NCBI GenBank assembly: GCA_030452225.1
Contig: JAKDMP010000004.1
Location: 1-38,627 of the forward strand
Direction: 5' to 3'
DNA length: 38,627 bases
DNA from: Gammaproteobacteria bacterium
Lineage (GTDB): Bacteria; Pseudomonadota; Gammaproteobacteria; JAKDMP01
Of this stretch, positions 28,333 through 36,525 are shown one piece after another (the first letter of the stretch is position 1; each line of letters begins with the position of its first letter). Position numbers and translations under genes: made by a program. The notes below the pieces were generated by a model. The model worked only from the letters and a program-made list of their open reading frames with translations, made no database searches and was not told where the DNA came from.

Positions 28333-29100
28333 TCAGTCGCCAGCGGAAACCTCGCGGTGGACGGCCATCGGCCCCCAGGTCTGCGCCGTGGGCATGATCT
28401 CGATGCGGTTGACGTTGACGTGCGGCGGTTGCGCAATGGCCCACAACGTGGCGCGGGCAACGTCTTCTCCTGTCAGCGCCTCGAAGCCTCGATAGGGCGT
28501 CTTCGCCCGCTCGGCATCGCCTTTGAAACGCACCAGGGAGAACTCGGTTTCGGCCAGCCCCGGCGCGATGTCGGTCACGCGCAGGCCCGTGCCGTGCAAG
28601 TCGGCCCTGAGATTGCGGGAAAACTGCCACACGAATGCCTTGGTCGCGCCGTACACGTTGCCGCCGGGATAGGGATTGTCGGCGGCAATCGAGCCGATGT
28701 TGACGATATGGCCGCGCCCGCGCTCGAGCATGCCCGGCAACAAGGCGCGCGTCACGTACAACAATCCCTTGATGTTGGTATCCACCATCGTTTCCCAGTC
28801 TCCGGGATCGGCCTCCTGGGCAGGCTCCAGGCCGAGCGCAAGCCCGGCATTGTTAACCAGCACGTCGATGGGAAGGAAGCCATCCGGAATCGCGTCGATC
28901 GCTGCGTTGACGGCATCACGATCGCGCACGTCAAAGGTGAGCGGGAGAAAGTTGTCGCCCAGTTCCGCCCGCAGTGCCTCCAGCCGTTCGGCGCGCCTTC
29001 CGGTGCCGATCACCCGCCGGCCTTCATCGATGAATGCGCGCGCGATCGCCTCGCCGAAGCCGGCCGTAGCCCCCGTCACCAACGCCGTTTCCCCGCTCAT
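28333..29100 (-). CDS. ydfG: NADP-dependent 3-hydroxy acid dehydrogenase / malonic semialdehyde reductase (YdfG-like SDR)
   Basis: This 255-residue classical short-chain dehydrogenase begins at ATG 29100, with GGAG ten bases upstream, in preference to an upstream in-frame ATG (29127). The cofactor motif TGATAGFG is at 9-16, followed by TGRRAERLEAL, whose basic residues favour NADPH. NNAG is at 83-86, and the catalytic Ser137, Tyr150 and Lys154 are all in place. GNVYGATKAFV, LRADLHGTGLRVTDI and a histidine-rich C-terminus match E. coli YdfG closely, so its activity on L-allo-threonine, serine or malonic semialdehyde is probable. It starts 4 nt after the nucleotidyltransferase stop, as an operon pair. 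Confidence 0.92.
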   Translation of the reverse strand: MSGETALVTGATAGFGEAIARAFIDEGRRVIGTGRRAERLEALRAELGDNFLPLTFDVRDRDAVNAAIDAIPDGFLPIDVLVNNAGLALGLEPAQEADPGDWETMVDTNIKGLLYVTRALLPGMLERGRGHIVNIGSIAADNPYPGGNVYGATKAFVWQFSRNLRADLHGTGLRVTDIAPGLAETEFSLVRFKGDAERAKTPYRGFEALTGEDVARATLWAIAQPPHVNVNRIEIMPTAQTWGPMAVHREVSAGD

Positions 29101-29104
29101 TGCT

Positions 29105-29929
29105 TCACTCCTTTTCTGGACACCCATTGTAGGCCGGCATGCGCGTCACGGTGTCGAACAGCAGGCGATCCAGCACGGAGAAATCCGGTCGTTGTTGCGG
29201 AGGCGGAGGCGAGTCCCGCAGCCTCTGTAATTCGGCATCAAGAAACATGTCGAGTCGGGGAATCGGCGAACCGTACCGTGATTCCGGTGAACGGCGCTTG
29301 CGTGCCAGCAAATCGTCAATGGTCGCGCGCAGCACTGTGTCGGTTACGAGCGCATCCACCAGATCGAGGAAGCGCATGGGTGGCATCGTTTTCTCGCGCT
29401 CGATCCACAGCGCAGCGAGCAGCGGGCGCAGCACATAGAGGTATTTTTTCAGCCGCACTTGATCGCGTTGCAGGAATTCGCGGTAGTTGCCGAGCGCCAT
29501 GTGCAGGTAGTGATGAAACGCGCGCTCGGGTTGGTAGCAAGTCTCCATGGCGTCGCGGAAGGCTTGCGTGAATACGGGTTCGGCGCGGTAGATGACGGGA
29601 GAGCGCAGCCATTCGTTCAGCGCGGCATTCCCTTTGCGGAGCAGAAACAGCGCCTTGCGCAGCTCCCAACCGTTGATATCAAGCTCATCGGTGATCGGCA
29701 GTTCGATCACGTCGCGCGGCGGCACCACGTGAAAGTACCACTCCGGCCGGTGAACGTATATGAAACGCACGTCATAGTCACTGTCCGGCGAGGCAAAGCC
29801 CCAGGCGCGACTCCCGGATTCGCAGGCGAACAGTACCCGCACTCCATGCTGCGCCTCAACCGCATCGAGCTCGCTCTCAATGCGATGGCGTATTGCCGGG
29901 TTGATTTCTGTAGCCGATTCCATTGCCAT
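29105..29929 (-). CDS. Predicted nucleotidyltransferase (YcgL/RlaP-like)
   Basis: This 274-residue protein has the nucleotidyltransferase core GSRAWGFASPDSDYD (residues 39-53), with the paired aspartates Asp51 and Asp53 after a GS motif, and a long helical C-terminal part. FIYVHRPEWYF following the core is typical of the COG3541/YcgL group, some of which act on RNA 2'-phosphates or accompany RNA-repair and mobile-element genes. The substrate is unknown. It is upstream of and nearly touches ydfG, so the two are probably co-transcribed although no functional link is obvious. Confidence 0.8.
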   Translation of the reverse strand: MAMESATEINPAIRHRIESELDAVEAQHGVRVLFACESGSRAWGFASPDSDYDVRFIYVHRPEWYFHVVPPRDVIELPITDELDINGWELRKALFLLRKGNAALNEWLRSPVIYRAEPVFTQAFRDAMETCYQPERAFHHYLHMALGNYREFLQRDQVRLKKYLYVLRPLLAALWIEREKTMPPMRFLDLVDALVTDTVLRATIDDLLARKRRSPESRYGSPIPRLDMFLDAELQRLRDSPPPPQQRPDFSVLDRLLFDTVTRMPAYNGCPEKE

Positions 29930-29978
29930 TGAAGTTGCCCTTTATCGTGCAGTTATACGAGTAGCGTTGAAGCTGTTG

Positions 29979-31175
29979 CTAGCGCAAAGGGAATTTTACC
30001 CATTCGTATACATCACACATTCTGGTTGGCAACTTCTCGAAACGCCAGCCGTTTACAGTTTTGATGGCCGCCTGATCAAAAAGTCTGCGCGGATGAGCCT
30101 TGACCACCACGGGATGGCTGACGCTGCCGTCTTTCTCAATGCACAATCTGAGCTTAACGCGAGCTTCCGGAGGTAATCGCGTTCCGGGTGGAATGCTCAA
30201 AGATAGCTTGACAGGCTTTTGTTTCACAAGCTTTGGAACAGGAGAAGCTTCTGACAAGACCTTGAAATTCGCGGGGCCGATCAGCCCAATTATTGCTCCG
30301 GCTTTGCGGGGAGCTGCTTCAAATTGGAAGCGGATGTGCAGGCCACAAGCCAGCATTGTCCTCCCTGACACATCAAGAGCAGGGAACTTCAGCTGCTCCA
30401 ATGCACGGCGTGCCGCAAGAGCGTAGCTCGGATTCGACTTGTGCTTCCAAACTGTAATATTACGTGGATGCCCATGCGTATCGATGCATAATTCCAGCCA
30501 AATCTCGCCAGTACTCTGAGTCTGCGGTAACAAATCCAGGCCCAAGTCTATGTGGTCGGGCCCTAAGTCCATGGTTTCCCCATCTCTGGCCCCGAACCCA
30601 ATAATGGACTTGGAAGGCTTGGAGGCAGTTCCGGGTATGGCCACTACAGGCACTCCGTGCATGGGAGGCAGAGAGCACAACCAGGCTAAAGCCGCCCATC
30701 CTTCGATATCATCTTCATCAAGTTTCCCTCTGTTTATTTTCACTACGCTAAAGGATGTAAGCTCGTAGTCCAGCACTACATGAGTAGTCGGCACGGCCTT
30801 TCCATTCACCACGCGCGGGCGGAATTTCCATTCCGCAAGCTCACCCATTATGAAGAGGTCAAAAAAATTAGGATCGAGCCACTTTTCTTCAATTTTATGA
30901 GTATTGTCGGGCAAAAAGTAATGTGACCAAACATGGAAGCTCTCAGGTTTGCCTTTGGCATTAACCATGAATTCGATTCTTCCGCAAACTTGGTGGCCAT
31001 GCGTAAACGGATAGGGCTTATCTACTTTATGAATGGGATACAACGCTGAATCTTGATTTGGTCCCAACGTTACGCTTCTGTTCCAGGATTTTGACTGCGA
31101 AGGCGTCATCCCAAGCATGATAATACCAAGTATGAGTGCCATTGATACAGATAGCGTGAAGCGACCGGGATTCAT
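29979..31175 (-). CDS. Secreted protein with three TonB-C-like domains
   Basis: This 398-residue protein has GGAGG eight bases before ATG 31175 and a signal peptide or anchor (SVSMALILGIIMLGM). Three segments look like the TonB C-terminal fold, with a beta-strand, DxxG turn, helix with AA, W/L-x-F, then beta: ~46-142 (FMVNAKGKPES...WKFRPRV), ~208-286 (ELCIDTHGHPRN...LKFPALD) and ~320-398 (RLCIEKDGSVSH...NGWRFEKL). The second and third each carry a cysteine pair at matching positions (230/277 and 345/387), suggesting one disulfide per domain. The sequence is clearly AT-richer than its neighbours, pointing to recent acquisition. No ExbB/ExbD or receptor gene is nearby, so classic TonB energy transduction is doubtful. 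Its function is unknown. Confidence 0.75.
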   Translation of the reverse strand: MNPGRFTLSVSMALILGIIMLGMTPSQSKSWNRSVTLGPNQDSALYPIHKVDKPYPFTHGHQVCGRIEFMVNAKGKPESFHVWSHYFLPDNTHKIEEKWLDPNFFDLFIMGELAEWKFRPRVVNGKAVPTTHVVLDYELTSFSVVKINRGKLDEDDIEGWAALAWLCSLPPMHGVPVVAIPGTASKPSKSIIGFGARDGETMDLGPDHIDLGLDLLPQTQSTGEIWLELCIDTHGHPRNITVWKHKSNPSYALAARRALEQLKFPALDVSGRTMLACGLHIRFQFEAAPRKAGAIIGLIGPANFKVLSEASPVPKLVKQKPVKLSLSIPPGTRLPPEARVKLRLCIEKDGSVSHPVVVKAHPRRLFDQAAIKTVNGWRFEKLPTRMCDVYEWVKFPLR

Positions 31176-31189
31176 TGATACCTCCTTTC

Positions 31190-31327
31190 TCAGAAGTCAA
31201 GAATATAGGCGACAGCTGTGGTATAAAAAAGTGATCGCCCAAGCTTTGGGTTGCGCTTAGCCGCATCAAGTTCGTCCACAATACGACAATGAGCAGTTGA
31301 ATCAACGCGGTGAACATCAACAGTCAT
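31190..31327 (-). CDS. Possible 45-residue small protein (uncertain)
   Basis: A short frame starts at ATG 31327, 29 nt after the res stop codon, and ends 14 nt before the TonB-C-like gene. It contains DELDAAKRNPKLGRSLFYTT and no recognisable domain. It lies in an otherwise empty 181-nt gap of low GC. No convincing ribosome-binding site was seen, so it may be chance. Confidence 0.2.
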   Translation of the reverse strand: MTVDVHRVDSTAHCRIVDELDAAKRNPKLGRSLFYTTAVAYILDF

Positions 31328-31356
31328 GATGGTATGGTAATATAGACCGAAGATGG

Positions 31357-34035
31357 CTATGACAATGTTTTCGCAATTCCGTCCCAGTTTTTGTCCTTGA
31401 TCATCACGAAGCGGCAACGTCCGCCGCTCAGTTCCTCCCACAACCCACCGATCAAGCGATCGTCTTCCGCGCTTGCCCAGCGATCCGCGCCTTTGTATTC
31501 GACCGCGAGCACTACACCGTTCGGTAGTTTGCACATGAAATCGGGCCAGAATTTGTCCGTGGCCTTTTGCAGGAAGAAGGAGCAAGCCGGCTTGCGGGCC
31601 AGGTTCCGTACCCAGAATTCGATTTTGCCTTTCTCCGCCAGATCGTCCAGTTGCCAGGCGCACTCGTATTCTTCGCGGCTGTCGAAGGCGCCGACCGTGC
31701 CGTAGTAATGGTGGCGGAAATTGCCGGGCCCGAAATGTCCGTCATAGGTTCTGTTGGGTGCGTAGCCGTACTGCGGGAAATCGAACGCCATGCCGTTCGC
31801 GCCCACCGTCACGTGCTCGTTTTTGTGGTCGCCGAACAGCGTGTCCTGATAGGCACGGTTGATGGCCTGATTCCGCAGTTCCCGGATGCGGTTGTCGAGG
31901 AGTCCGCGCAGCAGGAATTTGTCGCGGTTCAGTCGGGCGAGGTCGAAATCCTTGCGCAGCAGTTCCTGAAGCCAGGCGGCCACGAAGGCCCGCTTGCTTT
32001 CGTGCGTGGCCGTGATGTCCCGCAGATTGCGGCATAGCCATGCGGCCAGTTTAACTTCGTTCCAGTTTTCCGGCGGCGCGGACAAGTCAAGGTCTCGTTG
32101 CAACTCACGCATGAAATTGACCGTGACGGTGCCGCTTTCCTCGTCGGTGTCCAGTGCGCCGCCTTCGCCGATTTCCGCCCCGTGCAGACGCTTCAGTTGT
32201 TCGCTCGTGGGGGTCGCTTCATAGCCGGACAGCTCCCAAGGGTAATCCAGCACCTCGGGATCGTCGAACAGCGCGAGTTCGCCCTGAACGCGAAGACCCA
32301 TTTGCGGCACCTGAAACGGCAATCCAAGCTCTGCCGGTGTCTCGAAATGGCCTTGTTCGGCCTGCTTGCGGCTCAACTCCGCCGCTTGGGCAATCTGCTT
32401 TCGTGCCGGCTCGTCCTTGAGACTGGAGGCGATTGTCTTCTCTTCCGCTTCGTCCAGCGGACTCCCTACGACCAGAACGCGCTTGTCGGTGTCCCAACTG
32501 ATTTTGTCCGCGTATTGCTTCAATACCCGGGCGGTGGGCTTTTTCGGCAATTCGACGACGATCGGCTGGAAAGTGCCCCGTTGCACGATGCGCTCGAAGT
32601 CCATGCGATGCTGTTCCGGGCGCGTGGCCGACACGAATTCCGCGGCTTCGTGCCGCTCGAAGCCCGCGCCCTTGACGAGACTCTCGCGCAGGCTGTGGGC
32701 CGTGTCACGAAAGCTGGTTGACACGACAAAAGCATAGGATTGATTCAATGCCGTCGTATCGCGGCGCTTGGCATCGGGCTGGCGCAGGATGCGCCCGAGC
32801 AACTGCTCGACGGCGGTGGCCGAGTGGACTTCTGCCATGCTGACCAGCACATACGCCGACGGGCAATCCCAGCCTTCGGCGAGCGCGCGTTGCGTGATGA
32901 CGTACTTGACCGGACAGCGCTCGTCGGCAATTCCTTCCCTGTAATCCGCCGCAATCTTCTCCAACCCCTTTTCCTCGCCGGTCGCGATGACGATTTCTTC
33001 CGCCGGCACATTCTGGTTGTCGATCAATTCTTTTCGTACGTGTTCGACGTGCCGGGAATCCCGGTTGCGGGAACGTGGTTCCGCCTGAATCAACACCACC
33101 GGCCGTAGATACGGCGCCCCGCCGCGTTGCTCGGCCCGTGCCGCCTGTTGCAGTTGCTCGCGGCGATAGAGCGCGTTCGCCAGGCATTGGCGCCAGTTCG
33201 ACTCCGTTTCGAGCAGGATCGGCAGCTTGATCATCTCTTCTGCCTTCAGCTCTGCCGCCCATACGCTGTGGAGCACGTTGCTCGGCGTTTTTGTCGTGTC
33301 CGGTGTCGCCGTCAGTTCCATGATCCCGCTCGGGCGAAAGCGCGCAAGCGTGTCGAACGCAAGTTCCGTGCGGCTGTTATGTGCCTCGTCCACGATCACG
33401 AACGGACGGCGCAGGCGCAGCACATTGGCAAGCGAGCGCGGTACGACGCCATCGTCATCCTGCAACAACTCGTCGCGTTGCTCGCTTGTCAAGCCCTCGA
33501 AGTGCGACATCAGCGCACCATCCGATTCGTATACCTTGCGGATATCGGTATTGCCGACCTGAAACGCTTGCCGCGTACAGACGATTACGGTAGTACTGGT
33601 CTCAAGCGTCGCGCGCGTGACTGACTTGGCCTCGTCCAGATCGAGCACCGTCAACGGTCCGGCATCGCGCAGGGCCGCGTGGTAGGGATGCGAGCGATCC
33701 TTCAGCGCCCTGAGCGTCTGCTCGCGGATCGCGTTCGAGGGCGTGAGCCAGAGAATGACGCTGTGACTTTCCTGCAGCAACTCCTCGTTGACGATCGCCA
33801 CGCTTTTCGCGGCGAGCCAGGTCTTGCCGCCGCCGGTCGGCACACGCAGGCAGAAATACGGCATGTCCGGATCGAAACCATCAATGGAACGAAAGGAGCT
33901 GCCTTGCCCCCAAAGGTCAAGGGTAGTGTTGTAAAAAGCCTTGTCGGCGTTCTCGAGTGCATTGCACGCGGCAAGATACTTGCTCACCGAATCGAGCACC
34001 GCCTGCTGATACTGTTTAGGGACGAATGCGCTCAT
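31357..34035 (-). CDS. res: Type III restriction endonuclease, Res subunit (helicase-nuclease)
   Basis: This 892-residue protein is the motor and nuclease subunit of a type III restriction system; with Mod it would cleave DNA between inversely oriented unmethylated sites after ATP-driven communication. Superfamily 2 motifs are complete: Walker A PTGGGKT (66-72), DEAH (216-219, VIVDEAHNS), LTATPD (241-246), and a C-terminal helicase half with LAEGWDCPSAYVLVSMAEV and LLGRILRQP. The C-terminal nuclease has the PD-(D/E)xK pattern, Asp832 in WPDF and Glu846-x-Lys848 in VEYKG, so it appears intact. ATG 34035 overlaps the preceding small gene by 4 nt (ATGA). Confidence 0.94.
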   Translation of the reverse strand: MSAFVPKQYQQAVLDSVSKYLAACNALENADKAFYNTTLDLWGQGSSFRSIDGFDPDMPYFCLRVPTGGGKTWLAAKSVAIVNEELLQESHSVILWLTPSNAIREQTLRALKDRSHPYHAALRDAGPLTVLDLDEAKSVTRATLETSTTVIVCTRQAFQVGNTDIRKVYESDGALMSHFEGLTSEQRDELLQDDDGVVPRSLANVLRLRRPFVIVDEAHNSRTELAFDTLARFRPSGIMELTATPDTTKTPSNVLHSVWAAELKAEEMIKLPILLETESNWRQCLANALYRREQLQQAARAEQRGGAPYLRPVVLIQAEPRSRNRDSRHVEHVRKELIDNQNVPAEEIVIATGEEKGLEKIAADYREGIADERCPVKYVITQRALAEGWDCPSAYVLVSMAEVHSATAVEQLLGRILRQPDAKRRDTTALNQSYAFVVSTSFRDTAHSLRESLVKGAGFERHEAAEFVSATRPEQHRMDFERIVQRGTFQPIVVELPKKPTARVLKQYADKISWDTDKRVLVVGSPLDEAEEKTIASSLKDEPARKQIAQAAELSRKQAEQGHFETPAELGLPFQVPQMGLRVQGELALFDDPEVLDYPWELSGYEATPTSEQLKRLHGAEIGEGGALDTDEESGTVTVNFMRELQRDLDLSAPPENWNEVKLAAWLCRNLRDITATHESKRAFVAAWLQELLRKDFDLARLNRDKFLLRGLLDNRIRELRNQAINRAYQDTLFGDHKNEHVTVGANGMAFDFPQYGYAPNRTYDGHFGPGNFRHHYYGTVGAFDSREEYECAWQLDDLAEKGKIEFWVRNLARKPACSFFLQKATDKFWPDFMCKLPNGVVLAVEYKGADRWASAEDDRLIGGLWEELSGGRCRFVMIKDKNWDGIAKTLS

Positions 34036-34238
34036 TCGTCTTCACCGTAATGGGCTTCCGGCTCGGCTATATCGTGACTCCGGGGGTCGAGGTAACGAAT
34101 GCGGCCTTGCTCGGAGACGATGAGCCTCGTGCCCGTTCGAATGGCCACTTCTCGAGCCCGCAACGCCGCACGTCGCAGGGCGGCAAGAGAGTGACGAAGG
34201 TCCGGATCCTCGGCCTCCGTGATGGGTTTGTTACTCAT
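34032..34238 (-). CDS. Small protein between zeta-like kinase and Res; possible antitoxin or partner
   Basis: This 68-residue protein, read from ATG 34238 with GGAG upstream, overlaps the kinase gene by 8 nt and res by 4 nt. It has an acidic start, an Arg/Ala-rich central helix (LAALRRAALRAREVAIRTG) and a short beta-like tail (TRLIVSEQGRIRYLD), ending acidic. I do not recognise a named family. Its size and position directly after a zeta-like P-loop protein suggest it is the cognate antitoxin or regulator (inference only). An upstream start at 34286 would lengthen it by 16 residues into the kinase gene. Confidence 0.75.
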   Translation of the reverse strand: MSNKPITEAEDPDLRHSLAALRRAALRAREVAIRTGTRLIVSEQGRIRYLDPRSHDIAEPEAHYGEDE

Positions 34239-34761
34239 GGCGAGTACTCCAGTCGATCGCTTCCGGCAGCCTTCCGGAGTTGTCATAAATGGCCCAATAA
34301 TCGACTATTGGTGTGTAGATCGTTTTCAGGTTTTTCCAACCTGCATGGAAGCGGCGGCGAATAACGGCTTCCGGGATGTCGTGGCCACCTTGCCGGACAC
34401 GCTCCGCGACTCGCGCAATAGCCTCTTCCGGGTTATTGAGTCGGAGAAAAAGCAGTTTGGCCTTGTAACCGGCGGCACGCCATTGTGGAATCAAACGAGC
34501 GTAACCGCGGCCGGCGAGCGTCGTCTCGAAGGCGAAACTCTCGCGTGCGGCAAAATGCCGACTGATTTCATTCAGCATCAACCGCCCCGCCTGAATGCCT
34601 TCCCTGTCCGCATCGAACGGCGAAATGCCGGCCGCAATCAGATCGGCGTTGATGAATACGGGGCACCCTGCCTCTTGCGGCAGGAATTCGTTTGCAAACG
34701 TGGTCTTGCCGGCTCCGTTTGGGCCGGCAATAATCAAAACGCGAAGATCGTCGGAAGTCAC
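34231..34761 (-). CDS. Zeta-toxin-like P-loop kinase
   Basis: This 176-residue protein has Walker A AGPNGAGKTT (residues 12-21), then VFINADLIAAGISPF with Asp40 in the place where zeta toxins bind the acceptor, FETTLAG, and the late RVAERVRQGGHDIPEAVIRR segment with arginines suited to phosphate binding. Zeta toxins phosphorylate UDP-N-acetylglucosamine-type sugars and poison wall synthesis; many chromosomal relatives are uncharacterised. The start is GTG 34761, 1 nt after the mod stop, so it is embedded in the type III operon. It is followed by a small overlapping gene rather than preceded by a typical epsilon antitoxin. Another small-molecule or nucleotide kinase role remains possible. Confidence 0.82.
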   Translation of the reverse strand: MTSDDLRVLIIAGPNGAGKTTFANEFLPQEAGCPVFINADLIAAGISPFDADREGIQAGRLMLNEISRHFAARESFAFETTLAGRGYARLIPQWRAAGYKAKLLFLRLNNPEEAIARVAERVRQGGHDIPEAVIRRRFHAGWKNLKTIYTPIVDYWAIYDNSGRLPEAIDWSTRHE

Positions 34762-34762
34762 G

Positions 34763-36487
34763 TCAAATGTCCAGCGCGTAGGGGGTTTGCTTGAAGATGA
34801 CGCCTTCGCGCCGCAGGCGCGGGGCGCCGAGGCGGCAGGCGGCGGCGTAAATCACTTTCGGTCCGTCATGCGCCGGCAGCGATGCCAGTACCGGGCCGGT
34901 CAGGACATTGCCGCCGTTCACGGATTTGTCCTTGAGGATGCCGTTGTACAAGAGATACACCGCACGCCCTTCACAAACGCCAATCAACGGTGAATTAAAC
35001 GCCGTTCGTGCTGAGCGTAGCCGTCCTTTGGACGGCGAAGTCGAAGCGCGGGCCGGCAGTCCCGAGCCAGTCTCGACAAACCACACAAACTCCGCCAACT
35101 GCGCAAACGTGACATCCTCGCGCACCGAACCGTCCGCCGCGAACAACGGTTCGTCGGACAACTTGCAGAACTGGAAGCCGCCGCCAAGCCCTTCGACGGC
35201 TTGGCCCTTGCTGTTCGTGTAGCCCTGCGCCACCCGCCGCACGCGCTCGGCCGTCACGTCGCGGGCAATCTTCTCCTCCATCTCGACGAGTATGAATTTT
35301 CGGTTGCCGCCGTCCTCGACGTTCTGCTTCAGCACCGCGTGACCCGTCGTCCCGCTACCCGCGAAGCTGTCGAGAATCAATGAATGCTTTTCGCTTCCAA
35401 TTTGGAGGATGCGCTGGATCAGGCGAGTTGGCTTGGGTGTAATGAAAACATCGTTGGATGTCTGGAATGGAACGATTGACACAAGTTCCTTCTTGGCTTC
35501 CTGGGTATGCCCGACGTCGCCGTAGAACCACATTGTCTGCGGAACTACGCCCTGCTTCACCTCTGAAAGAAACCGCTTTAACTGTGGGATGGAGTTTCCA
35601 TTTTTTCCCCACCAAATCCTGTTGTCTTGGTCAAGCTCGTCAAATCTATTTTTTGAAATTGTCCAGTAACGTCCTCGTGGGGGGGCTTCGATGACGCGAC
35701 CGGCAGGGCAAGGGATCGAATATGTGCCTTCTCCGTAGAAGTTCCGAGCCGATAGATCACTCGTCTTCCACGGGCCGCGTGGATCATTGTCCCGGTTCAT
35801 ATATGCACGATCTTGCCCCTCGTTCCGCTGGATCAGATTCGGTGACCAAGCGTCCGCCCGATTTGCGTAGAGAACGACGTAATCATGATCTTCTGATAAG
35901 TGTCGTGCGGAATTTTTAGGCGAATACACCTTTTGCCAAAGAACCGTTGCAATGAAGTTCGTTTCTCCAAAAATTTCGTCCATCAACAGTCGCAGCTTTG
36001 CAACTTCGTTATCGTCTATGGAGATGAAGATTGCACCGTCTGATCGCAGGAATTGTTTGAGGAGTACGAGGCGCGGATACATCATGCACAGCCATTTGTC
36101 GTGGCGCGAAAGGTCTTCGCCTTCGCGACCGACGACTTCGTGGAGCCACTTGCGGATCTCCGGGCTGTTGACGTTGTCGTTGTACACCCAGCCTTCGTTA
36201 CCGGTGTTGTAGGGCGGGTCGATGTAGATGCACTTGACCTTGCCGGCGTAGCGGGGCAAGAGCGCCTTGAGCGCCAGCAGGTTGTCGCCCTGGACGATGA
36301 GGTTGCCGTCATGCGCGTCACGAACGCTCGGACCCTCACCCCCGGCCCCTCTCCCGGAGGGCGAGGGGAGCGCGTCTTCGGTTGGCGAGGAGAGCGACAA
36401 GCCCGGCACCGGCTCAAGTAAGCGGTAGGGAACGTCCTTGTGATGGGTGACGACGGCTTCTTTCCCGATCCAGTCCAGCGTGGGCAT
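34763..36487 (-). CDS. mod: Type III restriction-modification DNA methyltransferase, Mod subunit
   Basis: This 574-residue protein begins at ATG 36487 (MPTLDWIGKEAVV, the family N-terminus); the frame is open 67 codons further up only inside the GNAT gene. Methylase motifs occur in beta-class order: catalytic DPPY at 90-93 (IYIDPPYNTGNEG), then the central target-recognition region (~190-345), then the AdoMet-binding FAGSGT at 375-380. It should make N6-methyladenine and confer specificity on Res. Two stretches do not look like Mod sequence: residues ~33-60 (LPSPSGRGAGGEG) and ~479-497 (STSPSKGRLRSART). Both correspond to palindromic repeat DNA inserted in frame. The gene is otherwise intact, and its stop is 1 nt from the kinase start. 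Confidence 0.94.
   Translation of the reverse strand: MPTLDWIGKEAVVTHHKDVPYRLLEPVPGLSLSSPTEDALPSPSGRGAGGEGPSVRDAHDGNLIVQGDNLLALKALLPRYAGKVKCIYIDPPYNTGNEGWVYNDNVNSPEIRKWLHEVVGREGEDLSRHDKWLCMMYPRLVLLKQFLRSDGAIFISIDDNEVAKLRLLMDEIFGETNFIATVLWQKVYSPKNSARHLSEDHDYVVLYANRADAWSPNLIQRNEGQDRAYMNRDNDPRGPWKTSDLSARNFYGEGTYSIPCPAGRVIEAPPRGRYWTISKNRFDELDQDNRIWWGKNGNSIPQLKRFLSEVKQGVVPQTMWFYGDVGHTQEAKKELVSIVPFQTSNDVFITPKPTRLIQRILQIGSEKHSLILDSFAGSGTTGHAVLKQNVEDGGNRKFILVEMEEKIARDVTAERVRRVAQGYTNSKGQAVEGLGGGFQFCKLSDEPLFAADGSVREDVTFAQLAEFVWFVETGSGLPARASTSPSKGRLRSARTAFNSPLIGVCEGRAVYLLYNGILKDKSVNGGNVLTGPVLASLPAHDGPKVIYAAACRLGAPRLRREGVIFKQTPYALDI
35003..35049. repeat. Palindromic repeat element in frame near the 3' end of mod
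   Basis: The element has a perfect core hairpin, 35020-35026 with 35030-35036 (GCCGTCC arm, TTT loop), flanked by CGTTCGTGCTGAGCGTAG on the left and GAAGTCGAAGCGCG on the right. This resembles a dispersed repeat I associate with proteobacterial intergenic DNA. It encodes about residues 479-497 of Mod without shifting the frame. Copy number elsewhere in the genome cannot be seen here. Confidence 0.6.
36331..36370. repeat. GC-rich palindromic repeat in frame near the 5' end of mod
   Basis: The arms CCCCTC (36346-36351) and GAGGGG (36363-36368) pair, as do inner CCC (36353-36355) and GGG (36359-36361), with one mismatch and a GGA loop. They are preceded by CCCTCACCCCCGG. Read by mod this gives LPSPSGRGAGGEG, a peptide typical of translated intergenic repeats. 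It lies within a segment (~36308-36391) that has no counterpart in the Mod N-terminus as I know it. Confidence 0.65.
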
Positions 36488-36525
36488 GAAGAACGTTCCT
36501 TGTTGGTTGCCGGGCGTTTGTGCGG

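Noticed and set aside
29979-31175. Genuine TonB energy transducer
   Set aside because: No ExbB/ExbD or TonB-dependent receptor nearby, three C-terminal-like domains rather than one, and no long Pro-rich periplasmic spacer.
31027-31320. A 97-codon minus-strand frame near the TonB-C-like gene
   Set aside because: It overlaps the start of that gene in another frame, has no ribosome-binding site, and its content reads as an out-of-frame translation.
34763-36487. Simple-sequence repeats that would make mod phase-variable
   Set aside because: Looked for because many type III mod genes have them; no tandem tetra- or pentanucleotide tract was seen, only the two palindromic elements.
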